Shown: piece after piece, positions 36,287-45,477 of the stretch
How positions within the stretch are numbered: position 1 is the first letter of the stretch
Layout of the letters: every line of letters starts with the position of its first letter
From: Casimicrobiaceae bacterium
GTDB lineage: Bacteria; Pseudomonadota; Gammaproteobacteria; Burkholderiales; Casimicrobiaceae
Assembly: GCA_026646885.1 (NCBI GenBank)
Contig: JAPKHK010000004.1
Coordinates: 124,001-188,000, forward strand
Length of the DNA: 64,000 nucleotides
Direction: 5' to 3'
Notes under the pieces: model-generated
Told to the model about the DNA's origin: nothing
Database searches by the model: none
Seen by the model: the letters and a program-made list of their open reading frames with translations, nothing else
Made by a program: the position numbers and the translations under genes

Positions 36287-36748
36287 ATGGACAGACGAAC
36301 CCTGGTCACCGGCATGGGCGCCCTTGCCACGCTGACGGTGGCGGGCGGCAGCCGCGCCGATAACCATAAGCATGATGCGCAGCACGAACACATGCATGCC
36401 CATCACCACGGCCAGGGAGCCACCTCGCCGCTGGCCGAAGCGGCCGGCCATTGCCTGCGTACGGGCGAGGTCTGCCTCAACCATTGTCTTGATCTCCTGG
36501 CCCAGGGCGACAAGGAAATGGCAATCTGCGGCAAGGCGGTGAACGAATTGATCGCGGTCTGCGCGACCTTGCAAAAATTGGCCGCCACGGAATCAAAATT
36601 CCTCGCCAAGTATGCGAAATTGGCCGCCGAAGTTTGCGAAAACTGCGAAAAGGAATGTCGCAAACACGAGAAGAAACACCGCCCCTGCCGCGATTGCGCC
36701 GAAGCGTGCGCTGCCTGCCTCAAGGAATGCCGCAAGTTCGCGGCCTGA
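36287..36748 (+). CDS. csp1: Csp1-type four-helix-bundle copper storage protein, Tat-exported
   Basis: 153 residues. It starts with a twin-arginine signal (M-D-R-R-T-L-V-T-G-M-G-A-L), then a His-rich linker (H-E-H-M-H-A-H-H-H). The helical bundle holds 13 cysteines in the spacing of Csp proteins (H-C, V-C-L-N-H-C, I-C-G-K, V-C-A-T-L, V-C-E-N-C-E-K-E-C, then four C-x-x-C-type pairs to the end). In the family the cysteines line the bundle core and bind many Cu(I) ions. The Tat signal and 13-Cys count match Csp1 of methanotrophs. No methane oxidation genes are present, so the role here would be copper sequestration for periplasmic enzymes or detoxification. Confidence 0.9.
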   Translation: MDRRTLVTGMGALATLTVAGGSRADNHKHDAQHEHMHAHHHGQGATSPLAEAAGHCLRTGEVCLNHCLDLLAQGDKEMAICGKAVNELIAVCATLQKLAATESKFLAKYAKLAAEVCENCEKECRKHEKKHRPCRDCAEACAACLKECRKFAA

Positions 36749-36860
36749 GCGTTTGCTTTTTCGGTCCTTGCTGGGGCTTTGGCCAGGAAGAAGCGCAGAG
36801 ATTTGCCCGCAAGAGACGAGTGTCGCGCACAGGCGCGACCGTCCGGCGGCCCCAACAAAT

Positions 36861-36892
36861 GCCGAGGGGAAGCACTGAGGCTTCCCCTCGGC
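36861..36892. terminator. Stem-loop between convergent csp1 and surface-protein genes
   Basis: A perfect 13-bp inverted repeat (GCCGAGGGGAAGC / GCTTCCCCTCGGC) around the loop ACTGAG. It lies between two convergent genes, 113 bp past csp1 and 43 bp past the other stop. It suits a bidirectional terminator, although neither side has a T-run. Confidence 0.6.
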
Positions 36893-36934
36893 TCGATTGC
36901 AGCGCCAGCCCGGCTGGCCGTTCTCGATCTTCCC

Positions 36935-38941
36935 CTAGCTTTGGCGGCGGCGCCACTCCCGAATTGCCGCGCCGAGACCGAGCAGCAGGGAGAGCAAGCC
37001 CAGACCCCAAGGCGAAAGCGTCGGAATAGCCGCCGCCGATCCCGCAGCCGCCGCGCTGCCGGTGCCTTGAATGACGAAGTTGTAGGGGTTCTCGTCGGCG
37101 TCATCGCTGTTGACGTTGACCGTGCAAGTGTCGGTGCCCGCGTTGGTGGGCAGGTATTGCACGGTAAACGTGGTCGAGCCGGCGGCGGCTACCGTGGTCG
37201 CCGGTTGCGCGCTTACCGAGAATTCGCCGCAGCCCGCACCCGAGAGCGTTACCGCGCCCGCACCCAGGGTCATCGTGGCGCCGCCGGAGTTGGCGATCGT
37301 GTAGGTACGCGTCACGGGCGTGCCCATGGTCGTGGTGCCGAAATCGGTATAGTCGGCCAGCGAAGGCGTGACATCGCCATCGACGATCGGCGTGGCATTA
37401 CCAGTGATTTGGATTTCCGGCGCAGCCGCGCCGGCAACGCTAATGCAGGCGGAAAACTCCGAGGTGTCATTGGTGGCCAGGTTGGTCGCCGTGGCCGTTA
37501 TCGCATGCCCTGCGGTCAGTGGACCAGCGGCCAAATTGACCGCGATGTTTCCCGATCCGTCGGTCGTAAAATTGCCACTGCCGAGGTAGACCTGCCCTTC
37601 GCCATACCCCGAGGGGTCGCAGGACGGCGAAGAGAAAAACTCCACTCGGAAGGACGTGCTCGCGGTGCTGTTGAGGGTGCCGACGATGGCGCCGCCAGTG
37701 CTCGCCGAAGTCAGCACCGGAAAGTTCTGCAGCAAGTTGGGTCCGGTATCGGGGTCACCAAGGTCATTGAGGGTCACGCCATCGAGGTTGAGGTCGATGC
37801 CAAGGTTGCCATTGGAGTAGATCAGGTTTTCCCGGATGCGGTTGCCACTGTAGGGCCCGGTCGAACTGATGGCCACGCCGCGCCCACCGTTATAGGCGAT
37901 GGTATTGCCATCGCCCACGTTACCTATGGTGTTGTTGGGAGCGGCCACGAGAACGCCATGGCTGGCGTTTCCCATCGGCAGGCCGGAGGCACTCACGCCG
38001 ATGAAATTCTCCAGCACCGAATTCGCACTAGCCACGTTGCCGCCAATCAAAACACCCCAGCCATTGTTGCCGGAGATGACGTTACTGATGACGCCGTTGT
38101 CCGCACCCTGGTTGATCCAAACACCGCAAGCATCGTTCGCGCGGCCGGCGTCGCCGCTCGGGTCCACGCCAATATAGTTTCCGCTGATCGTATTGCTGTC
38201 ATGCCCGTTGATCACCACGCCACAATCGCCGTTGGCGGAAATGACGTTCCGCCCCGCTGCGGTGCCATTACCGATGAAATTGCCACTCGCGTTACCGCCC
38301 AGAGTACTGACACTAACGCCGTGCAGGACGTTGCCAGCGCTGGTAGTGCCGTCGGCACGCAAGCCGACAAAGTTGCCGAAGATCGCATTGGCGCTCGAAC
38401 TGCCGTTGACTACCGGGTCGCCCAGCCTAATGCCATTGGATGAGAAACCAAAAATCGCCAGACCGCGCACGACCAACCCGCTCGCGCCCGGCAACAGCCG
38501 AAGTCCATCTGCGCCTGCGCCCGCGCTCGCGCCGCTCAGTTCGATCAGAATCGTGCCATTCCATCCCACGGCGGCGGTATTCTGCGCCGCGCCGGGTTGG
38601 GAGTAACCATCGATCGACGCCGGCACGGTAATGGTCGGCAAGGCCGAGGTCGGGGATATCGTATGCACCCCGGCACCGGCGATGTTGAAGCGAATCTCGT
38701 CGGAGGTTCCAAACGCCGCGCCGGTGTTTGAGCACCCATTCCCGGCGGGCCCCGCGCTGTTCATCTGGGTAATTGCTTCACGCAAGGTGCAGACGCCGTC
38801 GGCCGCAATGGTGTCGCCCGTGCCGGTCACGGTGAGAATGGCCGCCGGTGCCGGCGCCGCCAGCGCAAAACCCAAGGCAAATACCCACCAGGCACTCCGC
38901 CGGCGCGCACCGCCAGCGATCTCTTGCATTTTGGAAATCAA
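36935..38941 (-). CDS. Surface protein: CSLREA, beta-helix, choice-of-anchor, IPTL-CTERM
   Basis: 668 residues from TTG 38941. GGGAG lies six bases upstream, whereas ATG 38929 (664 residues) is 18 bases from it. Signal peptide to about 34, then a CSLREA-type start (C-T-L-R-E-A at 51-56). A right-handed beta-helix of N-x-I-x-G-N-x-I-G repeats follows (about 130-400). An Ig-like anchor domain comes next (about 520-635: F-G-T-T-T-M-G-T-P-V-T-R-T-Y-T-I-x-N-x-G). The C-terminal sorting signal begins IPTLSPWG, with a helix and RRR tail. Secreted and membrane-sorted or processed. No sorting protease is in the window. Confidence 0.88.
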   Translation of the reverse strand: MISKMQEIAGGARRRSAWWVFALGFALAAPAPAAILTVTGTGDTIAADGVCTLREAITQMNSAGPAGNGCSNTGAAFGTSDEIRFNIAGAGVHTISPTSALPTITVPASIDGYSQPGAAQNTAAVGWNGTILIELSGASAGAGADGLRLLPGASGLVVRGLAIFGFSSNGIRLGDPVVNGSSSANAIFGNFVGLRADGTTSAGNVLHGVSVSTLGGNASGNFIGNGTAAGRNVISANGDCGVVINGHDSNTISGNYIGVDPSGDAGRANDACGVWINQGADNGVISNVISGNNGWGVLIGGNVASANSVLENFIGVSASGLPMGNASHGVLVAAPNNTIGNVGDGNTIAYNGGRGVAISSTGPYSGNRIRENLIYSNGNLGIDLNLDGVTLNDLGDPDTGPNLLQNFPVLTSASTGGAIVGTLNSTASTSFRVEFFSSPSCDPSGYGEGQVYLGSGNFTTDGSGNIAVNLAAGPLTAGHAITATATNLATNDTSEFSACISVAGAAAPEIQITGNATPIVDGDVTPSLADYTDFGTTTMGTPVTRTYTIANSGGATMTLGAGAVTLSGAGCGEFSVSAQPATTVAAAGSTTFTVQYLPTNAGTDTCTVNVNSDDADENPYNFVIQGTGSAAAAGSAAAIPTLSPWGLGLLSLLLGLGAAIREWRRRQS

Positions 38942-39212
38942 GATTTGCTCCCTTCGGTTGATTCTGGCCAGCGGCCCGATACCGCGGTCCCTTCTTTCGG
39001 CGACTTTCAGCCACCGCTTGCTCAGGACGCCCGCGATCGGTGAGATCGAACGCGTAGCGGGTAACTTTCCGGCGGGATTGTGCCCGACACCGGTTACTTG
39101 CGCAAGCGCACAACGGCCGGCGTGGAGCCGCTGTTCCTGAACGCCCGCCCTGCCGCTTCATACCGCAATTTGCCGCCTCCGGACTCGCCGGGCGGTACAC
39201 ATCAAGTGCGCC

Positions 39213-40556
39213 TCAACCCTCGCGCAGCACCTGTGCCCAATCCGCCCGGAAGGGATTGCGCCGCTGCACCAGCAGGGTCCAGACGAGGCTGTAGGCCAGC
39301 GTGCCGCTCAACATGGCGGCCACGTTGCGGTAAATGGGGCCGGCCAGTTCCGGGGTGGGTGCGATGTTGAGGAAGACGTAGCCCATACCCACAATGCCCA
39401 GCAGTTGCGGCAGCGGGAAAAAAGGCGAGCGGAAGGGCCGCGCCTGTTGCGGCAAACGAAGGCGCAAAACGATGAGGTCGAGATGCACGATCATGTAGGC
39501 CACCAGCCAACAGCCCGCCGCGGCGACGGTGAGCGAAAGAATGGCCGAGGCATCCAGGCCTAGGGGCACACGCACCGCCGCGATGGCCAGGGCGAAAACG
39601 ACCAGCGCCCAGGTCGGCGCACCACGCGCGTTCTGCGCGGCAAAAAGGCGCGGCAGTTGCCCGCATTGTCCCATGCCCTGGATCATGCGCGACACACTGG
39701 CCAGCACGGTGTTGAGCAGCGTGGCGCTGCCCAGTATGGCCAGGGTCACGAATGCGAGCTTGGCGCCGGGGCCGAAAATCGCCAGCGCCAGATCGACATG
39801 AGGGGTCGCGCCGCCCAGCTTTTCCGGCGAGAGCATGCGCATGCCGGCGAGACTGAACGTGGCGTACACCGCGACCACCAGCATCAGACCGATGATCATG
39901 GCCCGGGGCAGGTTGCGGCTTGGGTCGCGAGCATCATTGATCATGGGGCAGACGAACTCCAGGCCGACGAGGCCCCAGAAAGCCAGCGCCACCAACGCAA
40001 CCGCCGCGGCGCCATCAACCGCCAGCGGCGGCAGCGCGCTGCCCGCGCCGCTGCCCAAGCCGGCAAAGCCGATGACGAAAAGGCCCACGAACATGATGGC
40101 GACCAGGGCACTCTGGATGTGCGCGAAGACATCGATGCCGCGCAGATTGAGAAGGCAAAAAAGCGCGAGCAGCACGAGACTCGGATAGGGCAAACCCCCC
40201 ACGAGCCCTGGCGCCACGTCGGCAAGCAGCGTATCGACGAGGATCAACTCGGCGGGTATGCCCAGGAGCGCCACCGCCACATAACCCGAAAGTGTGGCCA
40301 CGATGGCCAGCCCCGGCCCCAGCGCCGCCTGGGTATAGGCGCTGACCGAGCCGGATTTGGGCAACATCAAGGCCAGCTCGGCGAAGGAACACACGTAGGT
40401 CAGGGCCAGCAGGCCGGACATGCCGATGGCCAGCAGGAAATTCATGCCGCCCAGACCCGTGCCGTTCAACATGGTGATCATGGTGCTTTGCACCACCACC
40501 ACGCCCACCGCGGTGGCGATCATCGCCGACAGCGGCAGGGCTTGATTTCCGCTCAT
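39213..40556 (-). CDS. APC-family amino acid/amine permease
   Basis: 447 residues from ATG 40556. Twelve hydrophobic helices. APC family elements are the glycine-rich first helix (T-G-L-G-G-M-N-F), P-K-S-G-S-V-S-A-Y after helix 3 and F-W-G-L-V-G-L-E-F in helix 6. It follows the aldehyde dehydrogenase gene on the same strand after 22 bp, so it probably imports the amino acid or amine processed by that enzyme and the divergent aminotransferase. Confidence 0.88.
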   Translation of the reverse strand: MSGNQALPLSAMIATAVGVVVVQSTMITMLNGTGLGGMNFLLAIGMSGLLALTYVCSFAELALMLPKSGSVSAYTQAALGPGLAIVATLSGYVAVALLGIPAELILVDTLLADVAPGLVGGLPYPSLVLLALFCLLNLRGIDVFAHIQSALVAIMFVGLFVIGFAGLGSGAGSALPPLAVDGAAAVALVALAFWGLVGLEFVCPMINDARDPSRNLPRAMIIGLMLVVAVYATFSLAGMRMLSPEKLGGATPHVDLALAIFGPGAKLAFVTLAILGSATLLNTVLASVSRMIQGMGQCGQLPRLFAAQNARGAPTWALVVFALAIAAVRVPLGLDASAILSLTVAAAGCWLVAYMIVHLDLIVLRLRLPQQARPFRSPFFPLPQLLGIVGMGYVFLNIAPTPELAGPIYRNVAAMLSGTLAYSLVWTLLVQRRNPFRADWAQVLREG

Positions 40557-40578
40557 CGTCTTCCTCCTGTTTTCTGGT

Positions 40579-42027
40579 TCAAAGTGCGCCAAAGCTCACG
40601 AGCTTGGTGTCGAGATAGGCGCGCAAACCCTCTTGCCCGCTTTCCGAGCCGAGGCCGCTTTCTTTCACTCCGCCGAAAGGGGTTTCCGGCTGCGAGACGC
40701 CAAAATGATTCACGCCGACCATGCCCGCCTCGATACGATCGGCGACGCGATGCGCGGTGGCGAGATCGCGCGTAAACAAATACGCGGAGAGGCCGTAGGG
40801 CAAACGATTGGCCTCTTCGACCGCCCCGGTTTCGCTCGACCAGCGATTGATCACCGCGATCGGACCGAAAGGCTCTTGCGCCATGACGCGCGCGGAGATC
40901 GGCACGTCGGCCAATACCGTCGGCGCGAAGAAAAAACCTCGCCCTTCGATGGCCTTCCCGCCGCACAAGAGACGCGCCCCGCGGCTCAGGGCGTCTTCCA
41001 CCAGCTGCCTCATTTCCGCCACCCGGCGCGCATGCGCCAAGGGGCCCATGGCGCAGTTCGCTTCCAAGCCCGAGCCGACTTTCAGCGCTCGAGCCCCAGC
41101 GGCGAACTGCTCGGCGAACTCGCCAGCGAGTCCATCATGCACCAGAAATCGCGTCGGCGAAGCGCACACTTGTCCGGCGTTGCGAAACTTGGCTTGCACG
41201 CAGGCTTTGACCACCACATCGAGGTCCACATCGGGAAAAATCAGCACTGGCGCGTGCCCGCCCAATTCCGCGGTAAAGCGCTTCACACCCCGGGCGCACA
41301 ATTCGCCCAAGTGTTTGCCTACGGCGATGGAACCGGTGAAGGACACCTTGCGAATCGCGGGATGAGCGATCAGCGTTTCGGAAACGAAAGCAGGTTCGCC
41401 GCAAACCAAGTTCAGCATCCCGGGGGGCAGACCGGCATCGTGAAAAGCGCGCACCAGTTCCATGGCGGTGCCCGGTGTTTCTTCCGCCGGTTTCAAGATC
41501 GCGCTGCAGCCCGCGGCGAGCGCGGCACCCACTTTGCGCGCGGGAAGATTGACGGGAAAGTTCCAAGGTGTGAAAAGTGCGGCCGGCCCCACCGGCACCG
41601 GCACCACAGCCTGCGCGAGCACGTTTTCGCTGCGCGCAGGCACCAGGCGCCCGTAAGCGCGTTTTCCTTCTTCGGCCAAAAAATCGATGATATCGGCCGA
41701 AAGCACGACCTCGCGCCTGGCCTCGGCCAGAGGCTTGCCTTGTTCCAGGGTCATCACTTGGGCGATGAAATCGGCCCTTTCGCGCAACAGCCGCGTGGCG
41801 CGGGTGATGATCTCCCAGCGGCCATGCGCGGTCGTGCGCCGCCACAGGGCGAAGCCACGCTCCGCGGCCTGCGCCGCCGCCAGGAGTTCGGCCTCGGCGG
41901 CCAGGGGCAGGATGCCCAGTGTCTGTCCCGTTGCGGGGTTTAGCACCGGGCGCGTGCCGCCGCTGGCTTCGGTGAGCCATTGGCCATCGAGAAACAAGGC
42001 AAGTCGGGGATAGCGGGTTGAAGTCAT
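40579..42027 (-). CDS. Succinate-semialdehyde dehydrogenase-type aldehyde dehydrogenase
   Basis: 482 residues from ATG 42027. Catalytic Cys 288 (G-Q-V-C-A-S-P-T-R) and general base Glu 254 (E-L-G-G-H-A-P) are in place; F-T-P-W-N-F-P is the NAD(P)-binding loop. Sequence and length fit the GabD-like group, which oxidises succinate semialdehyde and related omega-aldehydes. With the divergent class III aminotransferase and the downstream permease it suggests degradation of GABA, beta-alanine or a diamine. Confidence 0.9.
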   Translation of the reverse strand: MTSTRYPRLALFLDGQWLTEASGGTRPVLNPATGQTLGILPLAAEAELLAAAQAAERGFALWRRTTAHGRWEIITRATRLLRERADFIAQVMTLEQGKPLAEARREVVLSADIIDFLAEEGKRAYGRLVPARSENVLAQAVVPVPVGPAALFTPWNFPVNLPARKVGAALAAGCSAILKPAEETPGTAMELVRAFHDAGLPPGMLNLVCGEPAFVSETLIAHPAIRKVSFTGSIAVGKHLGELCARGVKRFTAELGGHAPVLIFPDVDLDVVVKACVQAKFRNAGQVCASPTRFLVHDGLAGEFAEQFAAGARALKVGSGLEANCAMGPLAHARRVAEMRQLVEDALSRGARLLCGGKAIEGRGFFFAPTVLADVPISARVMAQEPFGPIAVINRWSSETGAVEEANRLPYGLSAYLFTRDLATAHRVADRIEAGMVGVNHFGVSQPETPFGGVKESGLGSESGQEGLRAYLDTKLVSFGAL

Positions 42028-42227
42028 GGCAAAGGAATGACACGGACGATGGAGCGGTTCGCGGAGAGTTTGTATCACTCGCTCTCGCGCCGCGCAACGC
42101 CGCGACCGCGGAAAAACAAGTTTCCGGAAAATTTTCCTCGCCTTGCCGATTTGGGATACTGCATACACAGAAACGAGAGTTAAGCTCGCCCGGCGCGGCG
42201 CGTTGCCCGCTTCTCTCCCTTGCGCTC
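42028..42227. other. Divergent promoter region (200 bp)
   Basis: Lies between the aldehyde dehydrogenase (minus) and aminotransferase (plus) genes. TTGCCG (42143-42148) is followed by GATACT (42154-42159), too close to be a paired promoter. Nothing else is recognisable, so no binding site is claimed. Confidence 0.3.
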
Positions 42228-43592
42228 ATGAATTTCCAGCCCGATGATCTGAAAAAAGCCAATGCCCGGCATCTTTGGCACCCCATGGCGCACCCCCAAG
42301 CGATGCGCGACACGCCGCCAGACATCATCGCCCGCGGCGAAGGGGTATGGGTTTGGGATGTCGACGGGCACAAAATGATCGACGGCGTGGGCGGCCTGTG
42401 GAGCGCCAACTTCGGCCACAGCAACCGGCGCGTGCGCGACGCCATCGTCGCACAGCTCGACGAACTGCCCTACTACAACACCTTCCGCGGCACCACGCAC
42501 CCGCGCGCCATCGAACTGTCCGAGAAACTCGTCGAAATGATGGCGCCGGATGAAGTCGGCGCGGTCATGTTCAGCAGCGGCGGCTCCGATGCGGTCGAAA
42601 CCGCCCTGAAACTCGCGCGCCAGTATTGGAAGCTCAAAGGGCAGGCCGATCGCGTCAAGTTCATCAGTCTGCGCCAGGGCTATCACGGCGTACATTTCGG
42701 CGGCATGAGCGTCAACGGCAACACCAATTTCCGGCGTCCCTACGAGCCCTTGCTGCCGGGTTGTTTTCATGTCGATACGCCTTGGCTTTATCGCAATCCC
42801 TACACCCAAGATCCGCGCGAGCTCGGGCGCATTTGCGCCGAGCTCTTGGAGCGGGAAATCGTTTTTCAGGGCGCCGACACCGTGGCCGCATTCATCGCCG
42901 AGCCGGTGCAAGGTGCGGGCGGCGTGATCGTGCCGCCCGAGAACTATTGGCCGCTGGTGCGCGCGGTGTGCGACAAACACGGCGTGCTGGTGATCGCCGA
43001 TGAGGTGGTCACGGGCTTTGGACGCACCGGAGCGATGTTCGGAACCCGGCTCTGGGGCGTGAAAGCGGATTTGTGGTGCCTCGCCAAAGGTATCAGCGGG
43101 GGTTATGTGCCCTTGGGCGCCACCGCCGTCGGCCAGCGCGTCGCGCAGGCTTTTCTGGAAGCGCCTGCCGGGCCCGGAGCGATATCTCACGGCTACACCT
43201 ATAGCGCGCATCCGGTGGCCGCCGCCGCGGCGATCGAATCGCTCAAGCTGGTGGAAGAGCTCGATTTGCCGGGCAATGCCGCGCGCGTGGGCAAGGCGTT
43301 CCAGGACCGCTTGCTGAGCTTTCTTCGTTTTCCGCATGTCGGCGATGTCCGTGGCGTGGGCCTCATGGCCTGTTTGGAATTGGTCGAGGACAAAGAACAC
43401 CGCAAAGCGCTGCCGCGCGGCGCCGACCTGCCGCAGAAAGTTGCCCGGGCGGCTTATCGGCGCGGCGCAATGGTGCGCGTTTCCGGTCCGAACATCATCC
43501 TGTCGCCCCCCTTGGTGCTGACGCGCGAAGAAAGCGACCATTTGCTCGACGTGCTCGAAGCCGCCTTCGCCGAAGTGGAATGCAGTTCGTGA
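42228..43592 (+). CDS. Class III omega-aminotransferase
   Basis: 454 residues from ATG 42228. PLP enzyme of the class III (ornithine/omega-amino acid) group. It has the H-x-x-x-H-P-M-A-H-P-style N-terminus, F-S-S-G-G-S-D-A-V-E-T (phosphate binding), Asp 258 in I-A-D-E-V and Schiff-base Lys 287 in C-L-A-K-G-I-S-G-G-Y-V-P-L-G. Relatives act on beta-alanine, putrescine, taurine or other omega-amines with pyruvate. The adjacent semialdehyde dehydrogenase would oxidise the product. The last 13 bp overlap the next gene. Confidence 0.92.
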   Translation: MNFQPDDLKKANARHLWHPMAHPQAMRDTPPDIIARGEGVWVWDVDGHKMIDGVGGLWSANFGHSNRRVRDAIVAQLDELPYYNTFRGTTHPRAIELSEKLVEMMAPDEVGAVMFSSGGSDAVETALKLARQYWKLKGQADRVKFISLRQGYHGVHFGGMSVNGNTNFRRPYEPLLPGCFHVDTPWLYRNPYTQDPRELGRICAELLEREIVFQGADTVAAFIAEPVQGAGGVIVPPENYWPLVRAVCDKHGVLVIADEVVTGFGRTGAMFGTRLWGVKADLWCLAKGISGGYVPLGATAVGQRVAQAFLEAPAGPGAISHGYTYSAHPVAAAAAIESLKLVEELDLPGNAARVGKAFQDRLLSFLRFPHVGDVRGVGLMACLELVEDKEHRKALPRGADLPQKVARAAYRRGAMVRVSGPNIILSPPLVLTREESDHLLDVLEAAFAEVECSS

Positions 43593-44821
43593 GCCTCAAG
43601 CCGCGCGTCCTTTTGGTTGGCACCGCCGACACCAAGGCCGATGAACTGCTGTTCCTGCGCGCCGCTTTGGAAGAAGGCGGCGGCAGCGCCGTGGTCATGG
43701 ATGTCGGTGTGCTCGGGGGCGCGCCTTTCCCGCCTGACATCCCCAACTCGGCGGTGGCCGCGGCGGCAGGTCTCAGCCTCGCCGCCATTGCCGCCAGCGG
43801 CGATGAAAACACGGCCATGGCGCATATGGCACGGGGCGCGGCGGCATTGGCTGCCGCGTGGCAAGCGCAGGGCCGAATCGACGGCCTTCTGGTGCTTGGC
43901 GGAACCATGGGCACGGACTTGGCCCTTGAAGTCGCCGCGGCTCTGCCCCTGGGTGTGCCCAAAGTGGTCTTGTCCACGGTGGCGTTCTCGCCGCTCCTGC
44001 CGCCCGAGCGCATTTCGCCCGATCTCATCATGGTCCTTTGGGCCGGCGGGCTCTATGGCCTCAACGAGCTGTGCCGGGCCTCGCTCGCGCAAGCCGCCGG
44101 CGCGGTGCTGGGCGCCTGCCGACTTGCCCGCCCGCCCGCGGCGGCTCGCCCTCAGGTGGGCATCACTTCCTTGGGTTCATCGGCCTTGTCCTACATGAAG
44201 CGGTTAAAGCCGGCCTTGGAAAAACGCGGCTACGAGGTGGCGATTTTTCACACCACCGGCATGGGCGGGCGCGCCTTTGAACGATTGGCGCAGCAAGGCC
44301 AATTTGTCGCCGTGTTCGATTTCAGTTTGCAGGAACTGGCCAATCATCTAGGCGGTTCTTGCGTCACCGCCGGGGCTAGTCGCTTGCGCGCGGCGGGCCT
44401 GGCCGGAGTGCCGCAGATCGTCGCTCCCGGCGCCACCGACATGATCGACTTTCCTGCCTGGGCGCCGCCCGCGGCCCTCGCCGGCCGCCCCAGCCACGCC
44501 CACAATCGCCTCATCGCCTCGGCGATGTGTACTCCCGAAGAACGCGCGGCGACTGCCCGAGCCATCGCCCAACGCTTGCGCGAAGCGCGCGGCCCCACCG
44601 CTTTTTTGCTGCCGCTTGGTGGCATCGAAGAATGGGACCGGCCCGGTGCTCCGCTGCATGACCCCGCGGGTTTGGCCGCCTTCATCGCCGCGCTGCGGGC
44701 TGAGACCTGGGGTGAAGCCGAGCTGCGGGAACTCCCCGCGCACATCAACGACGACGCTTTCACCGACGAGGCCATGAGACTCTTCGACCGGTGGGTGAGC
44801 GAAGGGCGCATAGGAGCATGA
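43580..44821 (+). CDS. Tm-1-like ATP-binding protein (UPF0261)
   Basis: 413 residues from ATG 43580. GTG 43589, overlapping the previous stop as GTGA, is an equally plausible start. N-terminal Rossmann-like domain (V-L-L-V-G-T-A-D-T-K-A-D-E-L), the G-G-T-M-G-T-D-L-A loop near 110 and T-T-G-M-G-G-R-A-F-E are family markers. The C-terminal half is the TIM-barrel part ending with L-P-L-G-G-I-E-E-W-D. The family includes the plant virus-resistance protein Tm-1; the bacterial function is unknown. Coupled to the HAD gene by ATGA. Confidence 0.88.
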   Translation: MQFVSLKPRVLLVGTADTKADELLFLRAALEEGGGSAVVMDVGVLGGAPFPPDIPNSAVAAAAGLSLAAIAASGDENTAMAHMARGAAALAAAWQAQGRIDGLLVLGGTMGTDLALEVAAALPLGVPKVVLSTVAFSPLLPPERISPDLIMVLWAGGLYGLNELCRASLAQAAGAVLGACRLARPPAAARPQVGITSLGSSALSYMKRLKPALEKRGYEVAIFHTTGMGGRAFERLAQQGQFVAVFDFSLQELANHLGGSCVTAGASRLRAAGLAGVPQIVAPGATDMIDFPAWAPPAALAGRPSHAHNRLIASAMCTPEERAATARAIAQRLREARGPTAFLLPLGGIEEWDRPGAPLHDPAGLAAFIAALRAETWGEAELRELPAHINDDAFTDEAMRLFDRWVSEGRIGA

Positions 44822-45477
44822 ACCGGGCATTGGTGTTGGATTTTGGGAGCGTCATCACCAAGAGCCTGTTCGAGACGCACCCGCTCACCGAAGACGCCCT
44901 CGGCCTGCCGCGCGGCACGCTCACTTGGCGAGGACCATTCGACCCGCTGAGCGATCCTTTGTGGCAGGAGATGCAGGCCGAGCGCATCAGCGAGCGCGAC
45001 TACTGGCTGCGACGCGCCCAGGAAGTCGGCGCGCTCTTGGGCGAAACCTGGACGGACATGGCAAGCTTTGTGGTTCGCGCCCGCGGCGGCGACCCCCAAA
45101 CGATGATCCGGCCGGAAGCGATTGCCGCCATACGCCAAGCCAAGGCACTAGGCGCGAAGTTTGCGGTGCTCTCCAACGAATTGGATTTGTTCTACGGCAC
45201 CGAACTGCGTCAGCGCGTGGCGGTGCTGCGAGAAGTCGATGTCATCATCGACGGCAGCTACACCCATATCCTGAAACCCGACCCCAGGGCTTATGCCCTG
45301 TGCCTTGAAGCCCTGAATCTGCCCGCTGCGGCCTGTGTTTTTGTCGACGATCAGGAACGCAATGTCGCCGGCGCCCGAGCTGCGGGCATGCAAGCACTCC
45401 ATTTCGACGTGTTGCATCCGGCCGCATCATTCGCCCAAGCGTTGGATGTTCTCGCAGCCTTGCCACCGCCATTATAG
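44818..45477 (+). CDS. HAD-family hydrolase
   Basis: 219 residues. Motif I reads L-D-F-G-S-V-I: the nucleophile Asp is kept but the usual second Asp is Gly, as in the epoxide-hydrolase N-domain/YihX-like subgroup. L-S-N-E (motif II), K-P-D-P-R-A-Y (motif III) and V-D-D-Q-E-R-N-V (motif IV) are present. Substrate unknown; the operon suggests a role beside the omega-aminotransferase. Its TAG stop coincides with the first bases of the downstream REP-like repeat. Confidence 0.88.
   Translation: MNRALVLDFGSVITKSLFETHPLTEDALGLPRGTLTWRGPFDPLSDPLWQEMQAERISERDYWLRRAQEVGALLGETWTDMASFVVRARGGDPQTMIRPEAIAAIRQAKALGAKFAVLSNELDLFYGTELRQRVAVLREVDVIIDGSYTHILKPDPRAYALCLEALNLPAAACVFVDDQERNVAGARAAGMQALHFDVLHPAASFAQALDVLAALPPPL

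Noticed and set aside
36779-38443. A 554-codon open frame on the plus strand opposite the IPTL-CTERM gene
   Set aside because: It is an antisense reading of the beta-helix repeats; composition is Arg/Gly-rich with no recognisable domain, while the minus frame has a signal peptide, domains and sorting tail.
38942-39212. A c-di-GMP riboswitch or sigma-54 promoter before the IPTL-CTERM gene
   Set aside because: I looked for GEMM-type conserved blocks and for TGGC-N7-TTGC pairs on the minus strand; only fragments resembling them were found, so nothing is claimed.
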